Notes under the pieces: model-generated
Told to the model about the DNA's origin: nothing
Databases searched by the model: none
Seen by the model: only the letters and a program-made list of their open reading frames with translations
Shown here: positions 8,469 to 16,419 of the stretch, in pieces
Layout: each line of letters begins with the position of its first letter
Position numbering within the stretch: the stretch's first letter is position 1
Assembly: GCA_030688735.1 (NCBI GenBank)
Contig: JAUYJC010000602.1
Location: 1 to 62,547 of the forward strand
DNA from: Deltaproteobacteria bacterium
Lineage (GTDB): Bacteria; Desulfobacterota; Binatia; UBA9968
Direction of reading: 5' to 3'
DNA: 62,547 nt
Translations under genes and position numbers: made by a program

Positions 8469-9446
8469 TCATCGCAGTGACTGGACGAGCTTGATGAGAT
8501 CGCTCCCGCCCGGAATTTCCTTGCCGAACTCCTGGTAGACCGTCGCCGAACCCTTGATGAACGCCTCTTTATCGACCTCGTTAACCTTCATCGGCGGGAC
8601 GAGCTTGCTCATGAGTTCTTTATCGAGCCGCTCGCCCTCGCTGCGGGCGAAATCACCCATGTCCCAGGCGATCTTCGAGAGCGTGCCTTGAACGTCCTTC
8701 GGCAGCTTGGCCCAGGCCTCTTCGCCCACGACTAAGTAAGCGGGGGTATAGACATGGCCGCTGAGCGAGAGGAATTTCTGCACCTCCTGGAATTTTGCCG
8801 AGGCGATTTGCGGAAACGGATTTTCCTGCGCGTCCATGACGCCGGACTGGAGCGCGGAATAAACTTCCGCCAGGGGCATCGGTGACGGATTGGCGCCGTA
8901 GTCCTTGAACATTTTGACGCGCCAGACGCCGCCGGGCACCCTCAATTTGATCCCCTTGAGATCGGCGGGTTTCACGATCGGTCTCACGTTGTTGGTGATG
9001 TGGCGAAAGCCGTTCTCCCACACGCCGAGAATGCGCATGCCTTTGGCCGGCAGGCCGTCGAAAAGCGCGCCCTGCACCTGTTTGCTCTCGACGACCTTTT
9101 TCATATGGGCCCGGCTGACGATGATGTAAGGCATTTCGAAGACGCCGAACTTCTGCTCGGCTGTACTCATGACGGTAGAAGGCAAAAACATCTCCGGCGC
9201 GCCGACCTTGATGCCGCGCATCATCTGCTCGTCGCTGCCGAGCTGGCTCGAATGAAATACCTTGATATCCACTTTGCCCGCGAGCGCGGCGTTGGCTCTC
9301 TTGGCATACTCGTCCGTGGTAATCGCGAACAGCGAGCCCGGGAAACCGACGTGGCCGAGGCGCAGCGTGATCGTCTGCGCCCTCAAGGATTGCGACGAGT
9401 GCGCCAGCAGAGCGAGAAGGAAAATAGCCATGATAAAACGTTTCAT
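8469..9446 (-). CDS. dctP: TRAP transporter substrate-binding protein (DctP), second system
   Basis: Periplasmic receptor of the second TRAP transporter, 325 residues from ATG at 9444-9446. The start is set by AAAGGAG eight bases upstream and a Sec signal peptide (residues 1-23, cleavage after SLRA). The body follows the DctP pattern: LRLGHVGFPGS at the mature N-terminus, LKGIKLRVPGG with the Arg that normally binds the ligand carboxylate, and SGVMDAQENPFPQI. An upstream in-frame extension runs into the neighbouring gene and the repeat region and was not used. The linked aminotransferase and Fe-S genes suggest an amino-acid- or oxoacid-like ligand, which is only an inference. Confidence 0.9.
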   Translation of the reverse strand: MKRFIMAIFLLALLAHSSQSLRAQTITLRLGHVGFPGSLFAITTDEYAKRANAALAGKVDIKVFHSSQLGSDEQMMRGIKVGAPEMFLPSTVMSTAEQKFGVFEMPYIIVSRAHMKKVVESKQVQGALFDGLPAKGMRILGVWENGFRHITNNVRPIVKPADLKGIKLRVPGGVWRVKMFKDYGANPSPMPLAEVYSALQSGVMDAQENPFPQIASAKFQEVQKFLSLSGHVYTPAYLVVGEEAWAKLPKDVQGTLSKIAWDMGDFARSEGERLDKELMSKLVPPMKVNEVDKEAFIKGSATVYQEFGKEIPGGSDLIKLVQSLR

Positions 9447-9464
9447 TGTTTGCTCCTTTCTAAA

Positions 9465-9550
9465 TGGTTCAAAAAGTTCAGATCGTTTAAAACGTTCAAG
9501 CCGTCGGCCGCAACAATTTGAACTTCTTGAACGGCTTGAACGACTTGAAC
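9465..9550. repeat. Family B repeat (GTTCAAG/CTTGAAC words), copy 1
   Basis: Repeated variants of GTTCAA on the left side face CTTGAAC and CTTGAACGG words on the right, so the 86-bp block can fold into a long imperfect hairpin. It fills the gap between the Cys-rich gene and dctP and would lie in the dctP leader. Related words recur at 29917-29933, 46671-46748 and as a tandem array at 50023-50054. Confidence 0.6.
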
Positions 9551-9562
9551 TGGCGGTTCGCG

Positions 9563-10267
9563 TCATCGATTTTTCGTCTGCGCTTCGTCGAGAATGCGCT
9601 CGGCCCGGCTGATGTTGAACACGCCGCAGATGCAAAAGCGCGCCATCGTGCGCGTGACTTCCGCCGGGCTGCGGCGATTCTCCTTGACCCACTCGATCAT
9701 CTTCTTGACAAAATTTGCCGAAAGCATGCCGTGGCCGCACATGGTCGAAAGCTCGAGCACGGTGGCGTCGGGTAATTTGTCCACGCGCCCGCAAAAGCCC
9801 AGGGAATACTCGACGCTGTGGCGGGTGACGCCTGTCTCCCGGCAGCAACGCGCCGCCTCTGCCATCGGCGCGCTGATGTTCACCGATACTCCGAGATTCG
9901 CGGCCCGGACGTCATCGACGAACGCTTTCATATCTTCGTAACTCTCGAAGACCGCCGCCACCGTCGTGTGGCCCTCGATACCGGCGATCACTTCCTCGGG
10001 ATTGGCAAGCTGCTCGCGCTTCCAGTGGGCTGTTGGGTTCAAATCCTGCCGCGGGCGCAGCGTACCGCCCTTGGTGGCGTCGCCGATGTTCACCGGATTG
10101 TGCTTCAGCGCCAGACGCAAGAACGCGCGATACTTCGTGATCAGGTCGTCATCATTGACGCCGCGGCTCGCCATGGCGAAAACGATAAAGTCATCGTTGA
10201 CCGGCTCGGGATTGGGCAGCCGTTCGTGGGCGTAATGCTCGCTATAGCGGTGCAGCGTGTTGGTCAT
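9563..10267 (-). CDS. Unknown Cys-rich protein linked to ferredoxin-like and aminotransferase genes
   Basis: I do not recognise a named family. The product is 234 residues, soluble, without signal peptide. All six cysteines lie in the C-terminal half: C141 and C142 (ARCCRETG), C159 (GFCGR), C177 (TMCGHGM), C212 and C214 (RFCICG). CGHGM and CIC look like metal or cluster ligands, with H179 as a further possible ligand. It starts 5 bp after the ferredoxin-like gene and is followed after 116 bp by dctP, so it is in the same leftward run. A role as redox or metal partner of the neighbouring Fe-S protein is inference from linkage. Confidence 0.8.
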   Translation of the reverse strand: MTNTLHRYSEHYAHERLPNPEPVNDDFIVFAMASRGVNDDDLITKYRAFLRLALKHNPVNIGDATKGGTLRPRQDLNPTAHWKREQLANPEEVIAGIEGHTTVAAVFESYEDMKAFVDDVRAANLGVSVNISAPMAEAARCCRETGVTRHSVEYSLGFCGRVDKLPDATVLELSTMCGHGMLSANFVKKMIEWVKENRRSPAEVTRTMARFCICGVFNISRAERILDEAQTKNR

Positions 10268-10272
10268 TTTCG

Positions 10273-11082
10273 CTAGGCTTGCGCGACCGTACGCGCTCCC
10301 AATCCCAGGTTGGTTTTTCCGCGATACGCGGGATAACCCTCTCGCTCCAAGATCTCCCCGAGCGGCTCCTCGCCGACACCATTGCAGCGGGTCGAAACAC
10401 CGATGCTGATCACCGTTCCCACTTCGCGGGAAAGCTCCTTGATTCTTTTCAAAACCACCGGCACCATTTCGAGTTTGGTCTTGATCTCGACGATCGCTGA
10501 AAGAATTTTCTCGTTAAGGATATCCGGTCGAATAAGACCGCGGGTAGAATCGCTCATGAGCGAGGTGACCGGATTGTTGCTTTCGAACTCGACGCCCAAT
10601 GCAGCCAAGGCTTGGGTGACGCGCTCGATGTCGCGAAAGCGCGCGCCGATTCCCGGCCTACCGAATTCTACAACGAAGCCCGCCTCGCCTTCTTTCACCC
10701 GGTCGGTGACGTCGTTGGTCTTCACCTCGGCGGTGCCGCGCCCGTGGATACCTGTGGACTCATGCGGCACCTGCGGGTCGGAGAAGGCGCGTCGGACAAG
10801 CCGAGGCCAACTCAATTCTTCCGGAACGATCGCATCCGTGGGACAGATGTCGGGCTCGGGATCGAAGCGGAAGCGAAAAAAATTGGCCGCCTTGCGGATC
10901 GCCCGCACGAATGTGGGATTCAAGTGCTCCTTCGACATGCCGCGGTAGCAGGTAAAACACTCCACGCATTCCTCGGCGTTGATGCGCGCGCGGTTGCTCG
11001 CCGGATCGATGTAGATCGCGCCCATCGGGCAGACCGGCAAACAATTGCCGCAGGCGACGCACTTGCCTGGGTCGATTTTCAC
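10273..11082 (-). CDS. Ferredoxin-like 4Fe-4S protein with split second cluster and unknown C-terminal domain
   Basis: 269 residues. Cluster I ligands are C8, C11, C14 and C18 (CVACGNCLPVCP). The second set begins C39, C42, C45 (CVECFTCYRG), but its fourth ligand comes only at C80 (DICPTDAI), so a loop of about 34 residues separates ligands three and four. Residues ~110-269 form an alpha/beta domain I do not recognise, with a lone Cys in STRCNGVGEEPLG. No signal peptide, so it is cytoplasmic. GTG at 11080-11082 overlaps the aminotransferase stop by four bases. It may carry electrons to or from the Cys-rich protein encoded next. Confidence 0.85.
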   Translation of the reverse strand: MKIDPGKCVACGNCLPVCPMGAIYIDPASNRARINAEECVECFTCYRGMSKEHLNPTFVRAIRKAANFFRFRFDPEPDICPTDAIVPEELSWPRLVRRAFSDPQVPHESTGIHGRGTAEVKTNDVTDRVKEGEAGFVVEFGRPGIGARFRDIERVTQALAALGVEFESNNPVTSLMSDSTRGLIRPDILNEKILSAIVEIKTKLEMVPVVLKRIKELSREVGTVISIGVSTRCNGVGEEPLGEILEREGYPAYRGKTNLGLGARTVAQA

Positions 11083-12281
11083 CTGCCTTGCCCCAACCCG
11101 CCCGGCGCCGTCTGCAATAGATAAGTCTCGGCGGCCGCCAAGCCGGCGCCCAGGGGCACCGCGACGCCGAAACTCGTCAACGTCATTTCAACGCCGGCGA
11201 GCGCGCCGAGCAGCTCGAGCTCGTTCAAGCTCCCCAGGTGGCCGATGCGGAAAATTTTCCCCTTCACCGCGCCGAGTCCGGGACCCAGGGGAAGCTCCAG
11301 AGTTTTCTGGGCGTGGGCGAGATAGGCGTCGGAGTCAACACCCTCAGGCATGCAGACCGCGGTCAAGGTGTTCGACGATTCTTTGATGTTTCTCGCCAGC
11401 ACCTTTAGCCCCATCGCCGTAACCGCGCGGCGGCAGCTCTCCGCCAGGCGGGCGTGACGCGCAAAAACATTGGGCAACCCCTCTTCTTCCAGCATCGCCA
11501 GGCTCTCCTTGAGTCCGAATATCAGCGCGGTGGCCGGGGTATAGGGAAATTCGCCGCGGGCGTTGCGTTCGAAGATCGGCGCCCAGTCCCAAAAATAGCG
11601 CCCGCATCTCGCTGACCGGTTTGCTTCGCGCGCCTTTGGGCTGACCGCCAGGATCGCCATTCCCGGAGGCAGCATGAGTCCTTTCTGAGGACCCGTGAGC
11701 GCGACATCGACCCGCCACTCGTCGAAACGAAAATCAGTACATGCCAGGGAGCTGACGACGTCGACGAAGAGGAGCGCGGGATGATCCGCGCGATCCATCG
11801 CGCGGCGAATCGCGCCGATATCGGTGACGACCCCGGTGGAAGTCTCGCAGTGGAGCACCAACACGGCCCGGAGCCGGCGATCTTTGTCTGCGCGCAGCCG
11901 TTCTTCGAGCTGTTCGGCTGAAACAGCGGCTCCATAGGGAACTTCGAGCCGCTCGACTTCGATCCCATGGGCGCTGGCGGTGTCGCAAAAGCGCGCGCTG
12001 AAATTGCCATTGACACAGCCCAGCACCCGGTCGCCCGGCGAAAGTGTATTGACCACGCAGGATTCCCAGGCGCCCGTGCCGGAGCCTGGGTTCAGGACGA
12101 TGTCACCACTCGAGGTTTGAAAGACTTTTTTAAGACCTTCCAAGACTCCTTTGAGCAGGTCGGCGAACTGCGGCCCGCGATGATCGATGAGGGGTTGCGA
12201 CATCGCCCGCACAACCCTGTCGGGAACCAGCGTCGGACCCGGAATCTGCAGAAAAGGACGGCCAGGCATAGGATGGCGCAC
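11079..12281 (-). CDS. PLP-dependent class V aminotransferase (alanine/serine-glyoxylate type)
   Basis: Fold-type I PLP enzyme of the alanine-glyoxylate/serine-glyoxylate/phosphonoacetaldehyde transaminase group. The protein has about 400 residues. The Schiff-base lysine is K200 in LTGPQKGLMLPPG and the cofactor Asp is D174 in LFVDVVSS; IPGPTLVP at the N-terminus is typical of the group. GTG 12281 or ATG 12269 could start it; neither has a clear ribosome site. It opens the leftward run with the split ferredoxin, the Cys-rich protein and a complete TRAP transporter. In this family the amino acceptor is usually glyoxylate or pyruvate; the real substrate here is unknown. Confidence 0.88.
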   Translation of the reverse strand: MRHPMPGRPFLQIPGPTLVPDRVVRAMSQPLIDHRGPQFADLLKGVLEGLKKVFQTSSGDIVLNPGSGTGAWESCVVNTLSPGDRVLGCVNGNFSARFCDTASAHGIEVERLEVPYGAAVSAEQLEERLRADKDRRLRAVLVLHCETSTGVVTDIGAIRRAMDRADHPALLFVDVVSSLACTDFRFDEWRVDVALTGPQKGLMLPPGMAILAVSPKAREANRSARCGRYFWDWAPIFERNARGEFPYTPATALIFGLKESLAMLEEEGLPNVFARHARLAESCRRAVTAMGLKVLARNIKESSNTLTAVCMPEGVDSDAYLAHAQKTLELPLGPGLGAVKGKIFRIGHLGSLNELELLGALAGVEMTLTSFGVAVPLGAGLAAAETYLLQTAPGGLGQGR

Positions 12282-12331
12282 GCTAACTAATATTCACCTA
12301 CCATGTCAAGCGGGGGGTTCCGTTCCGAAGA

Positions 12332-12394
12332 TAGAGGATGGAAGATCGAGGATCGAAGAATTCTCTCCTCCATCATCGATCCTCTATCCTCGAG
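12332..12394. repeat. Family A hairpin repeat, copy 2
   Basis: Another copy of the GAGGATGGAAGATCGAGG palindrome, with the complementary arm TCGATCCTCTATCCTCGAG. It sits directly after the lipA stop and before the aminotransferase start and could end the lipBA transcript. Confidence 0.7.
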
Positions 12395-12395
12395 C

Positions 12396-13244
12396 CTAAC
12401 TGACATGGCTCCAGGCGTGGTAGGAGCTACGCACCAGCGGCCCGGACTCGACATGGCGGAAGCCGAGCTTCTCACCCGCGGTCTTGAATGCCTTGAATTC
12501 TTCGGGGCCCAGGTAACGCTCGACCCGCAACTGACGATTCGACGGTTGGAGATACTGTCCGATGGTGACGATGTCGACTTCATGCTCGCGCAAATCACGC
12601 AGGGTCGTCATCACTTCATCGCCGGTCTCGCCGACCCCGACCATGAATCCCGACTTGGTGAGCATGTCGCCGCGCATTTTCTTCGCTTCTCTTAGAATAC
12701 CCAGCGAGCCTTCGTAAGTGTGACCCGGCCTGACTTTGCCGTAGAGGCGCGGCACGGTTTCGATGTTGTGGTTGAGGATTTCGATTCCCGAATTGACGAT
12801 GGTTTTCAGCGCAGTCAGGTTGCCTGCGAAATCCGGGATTAGTAATTCGACGCGAATGCCGGGATTCAGGTTCTTGATCCAGAAGACCGTCTTGGCGAAA
12901 TGGCCCGCCCCGCCGTCGGGGAGATCGTCGCGGTTGACCGAAGTGACGACGATATGATCCAGGCCGAGATCCTTTACGACCACGGCTACGTTGCGCGGCT
13001 CTTCCGGGTCGAGGGCCAGCGGCTTTCCCTTGTCGATGGTGCAAAAGCGGCAGCCGCGCGTGCAGGTATCGCCGAGGATCAAAAACGTCGCCGTCTTGTT
13101 GCCCCAGCACTCGCCGATATTCGGACAGCGTGCCTCTTCGCAAACCGTGTGCAGGTTTTTTTCCCGCAGGATACGCTTGAGACGAAGATAGTTTGCATCT
13201 CCGGGAGCTTTGACTTTGATCCAGTCGGGGTGTCGGCGGGGCAT
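12396..13244 (-). CDS. lipA: Lipoyl synthase
   Basis: Radical SAM enzyme that inserts two sulfurs into protein-bound octanoyl groups to make lipoate. All ligands are visible in 282 residues: auxiliary-cluster cysteines C35, C40, C46 (CEEARCPNIGEC), SAM-cluster cysteines C61, C65, C68 (CTRGCRFC), and the C-terminal RSSYHA serine that ligates the auxiliary cluster. The length is slightly under the usual 290-320. It follows lipB by 6 bp, giving the octanoyl transfer and sulfur insertion steps in one transcript. Confidence 0.97.
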   Translation of the reverse strand: MPRRHPDWIKVKAPGDANYLRLKRILREKNLHTVCEEARCPNIGECWGNKTATFLILGDTCTRGCRFCTIDKGKPLALDPEEPRNVAVVVKDLGLDHIVVTSVNRDDLPDGGAGHFAKTVFWIKNLNPGIRVELLIPDFAGNLTALKTIVNSGIEILNHNIETVPRLYGKVRPGHTYEGSLGILREAKKMRGDMLTKSGFMVGVGETGDEVMTTLRDLREHEVDIVTIGQYLQPSNRQLRVERYLGPEEFKAFKTAGEKLGFRHVESGPLVRSSYHAWSHVS

Positions 13245-13250
13245 GGCTAT

Positions 13251-13982
13251 TCAAGCAGGCCGAGGATCGATGATCGAAGATTGAGGATCGCGATCTTCCA
13301 TCCTCGATCCTCCATTCTCGGCGATGCCGCCTTCCTTGAGGTCTGAATAACCGAACAGTTCAGCGAAGTGATGGAGAAATCTCCCCTTAACACGCTCTGC
13401 GCTTTGCTCTTTGCCCAATTCCCGCGCCATCGACGTTACCTCGGCCCACGCTAGCCCGCACGGGACGATTCGATCGAAGTAGCTGAGATCGGTGTTCACG
13501 TTGAGCGCCAGGCCGTGATAAGTGATGCACCGGCGCACCGCGACGCCGATGGCGGTGATCTTCCGATCACCGATCCAAATCCCGGTAAACGGCGGCCGGC
13601 GGGCAGCTTCGAGAGCGAAATCTCCAAGCGTGCGAATCGCGCTCATTTCCAGATTCCGCAGATACCGATGCACGTCCTTGCGCAGCTTAGAGCGTAAATC
13701 AATGATCGGATAGATAACCAACTGACCCGGACCGTGATAAGTCACGTCACCGCCCCGGCTCGTCCGGTAAACCGGAACTTCCTCTGGAGCGAGAACATTG
13801 GACTCATTACCACCGCGTCCGAGGGTGCAAACATGGGGATGTTCCACGAAGAGTAGGATGTCGGGTGATGGCTCGCGCTGCTTGAGTTCGACGAGCCTCT
13901 CTTGCAGCGCCAGTGCGGCAAGATAGTCCATTCTCCCGAGATCTTTGTAAAGTAGCGTAGTCATCGAACACCGACCGTTCAT
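13251..13982 (-). CDS. lipB: Octanoyl-ACP:protein N-octanoyltransferase
   Basis: Moves octanoate from ACP to the lipoyl domains of 2-oxoacid dehydrogenases and the glycine cleavage H protein. 243 residues, with RGGDVTYHGPGQ near 76-87, catalytic Lys in GDRKITAIG (K141) and catalytic Cys in VPCGLAWAEVTSM (C175). Start ATG 13982 is supported by GGAGG six bases upstream; an ATG six codons later is the alternative. The last ~20 residues (NGGSRMEDRDPQSSIIDPRP) are encoded by a family A hairpin repeat, so the natural C-terminus seems to have been replaced or extended by repeat sequence. Confidence 0.95.
   Translation of the reverse strand: MNGRCSMTTLLYKDLGRMDYLAALALQERLVELKQREPSPDILLFVEHPHVCTLGRGGNESNVLAPEEVPVYRTSRGGDVTYHGPGQLVIYPIIDLRSKLRKDVHRYLRNLEMSAIRTLGDFALEAARRPPFTGIWIGDRKITAIGVAVRRCITYHGLALNVNTDLSYFDRIVPCGLAWAEVTSMARELGKEQSAERVKGRFLHHFAELFGYSDLKEGGIAENGGSRMEDRDPQSSIIDPRPA
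13259..13322. repeat. Family A hairpin repeat, copy 3 (overlaps lipB 3' end)
   Basis: CCGAGGATCGATGATCGA on the left pairs imperfectly with TCGATCCTCCATTCTCGG on the right. This copy lies inside the lipB reading frame and supplies its C-terminal codons. Confidence 0.7.
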
Positions 13983-14092
13983 TTTTATCCTCCCTGTCCG
14001 ATGGTTTCAAGTAAGCGCCCCGGATCACAGTTTGACAGCGCCGAGCAGCGACCGCTACATTTGGCCAAGAACGCTTAGGAGAATTGGCTCCC

Positions 14093-15629
14093 ATGTCCCA
14101 ACCTCAAGTTAATCCCCCCTGGTTCGTCCGCAAAGACCTCGACGGCTTTTTCGGCCTGATGATCGATAACTTGATCCAGCTCATTCTGATCGTCAGTCTG
14201 TGCCGCGAGCTGATTCATTTGCCGGACAGCTACATCTTCGGCAAGATTCTGCCCGGAGCGGCGGTTTCCATCCTCGTGGGCAATTTCTTCTACGCCTGGC
14301 AGGCGCGCCGGCTCGCGCGCGAGACCGGCCGGGAAGACGTCACCGCGCTGCCCTACGGCATCAACACGGTAAGCCTGTTTGCCTTCGTTTTTTTCATCAT
14401 GCTGCCGATCGTCCAGGAGACCAAAGACCCCGTGTGGGCCTGGAAGGTCGGGCTGGTCGCCTGTTTTTTAAGTGGCGTCATCGAGATCATCGGCGCTTTC
14501 ATCGCAGAGACTGTGCGCCGGGTGACGCCGCGCGCCGCGTTGCTTTCCGCGTTGGCAGGGATTGCCATTACTTTTATTTCCATGGACTTCACTTTCAAGA
14601 TTTTCGCCCAACCGCTGGTGGCGCTGGCACCGATGGCTTTGATCTTCGTCGCCTGCTTCTCCCATCAAAGACTCCCGTTGGGACTGCCCGGCGGCATGGT
14701 CGCGATCGCGATTGGAACCGGCTTGGGCTGGATTCTAGGAACGATGAACGGGAAGGCATTAAATATGAGCGTCGTACTGGCGCCGCCGGTTTTCGCCGGA
14801 GTTTCGCTCTGGGAAGCGTTGACCCATCCCGCATTCTTGAATTATTTCTCGGTGATTTTTCCGATGGGAATTTTCAACGTCGTTGGATCGCTGCAAAACA
14901 TTGAGAGCGCGGAAGCCGCAGGCGACCGATACCGGACCTTTCCTTCGCTCATGGCCAACGGGATCGGCTCGGTGGTCGCGGCGCTTTTCGGCAGCGTCTT
15001 TCCCACGACCATTTTACATCGGCCACCCAGGTTGGAAGCGCCTCGGCGCGCGCTCGGGCTACTCCGCGCTGAACGGAATATTCATCAGTTTTCTTTGCCT
15101 CACAGGGACGATCCAAGCAGTGCTCGGGTTGATTCCTTTAGAGGCGGGAATCGGCATTCTCCTGTATATCGGCATCATCATCGTCGCGCAGGCGTTTCAG
15201 GAGACGCCCAAGGAGCATGCGCCGGCGGTGGCGTTAGGCATCGTTCCCGCGTTGGCAGCATGGGGACTCCTGATGGTTGAAACTGGAGTGAGAGCCGCGG
15301 GAAAATCATTGGCAGGCGTCGGCCCGGCGCCTTTTGCCCAGAGTCTGGCGCTTCACGGCATGATCTCGCTGGAGCGCGGCTTTATTTTTACCTCGATGAT
15401 TCTCGCCGCCATCGGCGTCGCGCTAATCGAGCGGCAGTTCTCCAAGGCCGCAGCTTGGGCGGTTGCTGCAGCGCTGCTCTCGGCGAGCGGCATCATTCAC
15501 GCCTACGATCTCACGCCCGGCGGCATCACGAGCCGTTTCGGCCTGATGGCGGCGCCGGAATTCTTTATCGCTTATTTATTGTTGGCGGCGCTTTTCTTCG
15601 CTGTGGGGTTGCTCGCGAAAAAACCCTGA
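14093..15629 (+). pseudogene. NCS2-family nucleobase permease, frameshifted
   Basis: Membrane transporter of the nucleobase:cation symporter-2 family (AzgA/xanthine-uracil group), about 511 residues if the frame is restored. ATG 14093 has AGGAG at 14077-14081. Frame one encodes residues up to LFGSVFPTTI (VTALPYGINT and several membrane helices). The conserved continuation YIGHPGWKRLGARSGYS and the C-terminal helices are in the next frame. One surplus T in the TTTT run at 15012-15015 explains the break: removing it joins FPTT to IYIGHPGW. It is either a true inactivating mutation or a sequencing error. Sequence beyond the shift is otherwise intact, so decay would be recent. Confidence 0.82.
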
Positions 15630-15719
15630 ACCGGACAACCCGCAACCGGAATCAGTTTGCGGCCGGAACTTTCCGCCTGAAGGCAAGTTTCTGCTTCGAG
15701 TCGTTGATTTGAAGTTCCA

Positions 15720-15765
15720 AGTGCCAACCCGAGACGCGAGACTCCAGACCCGGGACTCCTGAGCC
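15720..15765. repeat. Family C repeat (CGAGACGCGAGACTC words)
   Basis: Short run of related words (GAGACGCGAGACTCCAGAC, GGGACTCCTGAG) between the permease 3' end and the converging phosphatase gene. Similar text-like repeats occur at 30297-30337 and 36232-36260. Confidence 0.4.
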
Positions 15766-15766
15766 C

Positions 15767-16393
15767 TCACAGGGGCGAGTCCGCCGGCGGTGGATATTCT
15801 CGGCTGTTGACATGGGTGACGCTCCAAGCATTTGCGCCGTTGCGCTGGAGCCGGGTGATGCCGCAGGGGTCGAGATGAAAAGATCGATAGTTGTTCAAAT
15901 GGGTTCCGGTGACCCGACAGACAATGCCGAGGATCGGGAAGTTATGGCTCACGACCACGATGGACTCCGCGGCGACATGTCGCTCGGCGATCCGAGCAAC
16001 TCCCTCCCAAGCGCGCTCGGCTACGTCGGTCAATTTCTCTCCTCCCGGGACTTGAATCTCCGCAGGCTCGGTTCGCCAACGCGCTAGGAACTCCGAGTAG
16101 CTCTGTTTAATTTCATTGAACGTCAGTCCTTCCAAGGCGCCGTGATTCAGTTCGCGAATGTTTTCTTCGATCAGCACGGGCAAGTTGTGCGGTTGGCTGA
16201 TCAGGTCGGCGGTTTGGCGCGCCCGTCGAAGATCGCTGGAGTAAATCGCCTGGATGCTCTCGCTGCTCAGCAGCGCCGCGATCTGTTCGGCTTGCCGGAC
16301 CCCGACCTCGCTAAGCTCCCGATCGGTGACGCCTTGACAGCGGCCTTGGAGGTTCCAATCGGTTGCCCCGTGGCGCACCAAAACAATCTGCAC
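15767..16393 (-). CDS. Histidine phosphatase family protein (phosphoglycerate-mutase-like)
   Basis: Phosphohydrolase or phosphomutase of the histidine phosphatase superfamily. Of 208 residues, the N-terminal LVRHGATDWN holds the phospho-accepting His (residue 8), IRELNHGALEG holds the acid, and VVVSHNFP holds the second catalytic His. CobC/alpha-ribazole phosphatase and broad-specificity phosphatases have this length; no cobalamin genes are nearby, so the substrate is open. The last ~15 residues reach into repeat sequence. The gene is 26 bp downstream of ppiD on the same strand. Confidence 0.88.
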   Translation of the reverse strand: MQIVLVRHGATDWNLQGRCQGVTDRELSEVGVRQAEQIAALLSSESIQAIYSSDLRRARQTADLISQPHNLPVLIEENIRELNHGALEGLTFNEIKQSYSEFLARWRTEPAEIQVPGGEKLTDVAERAWEGVARIAERHVAAESIVVVSHNFPILGIVCRVTGTHLNNYRSFHLDPCGITRLQRNGANAWSVTHVNSREYPPPADSPL

Positions 16394-16419
16394 GGTATTT
16401 TATCCCCAAGAATCGACGC

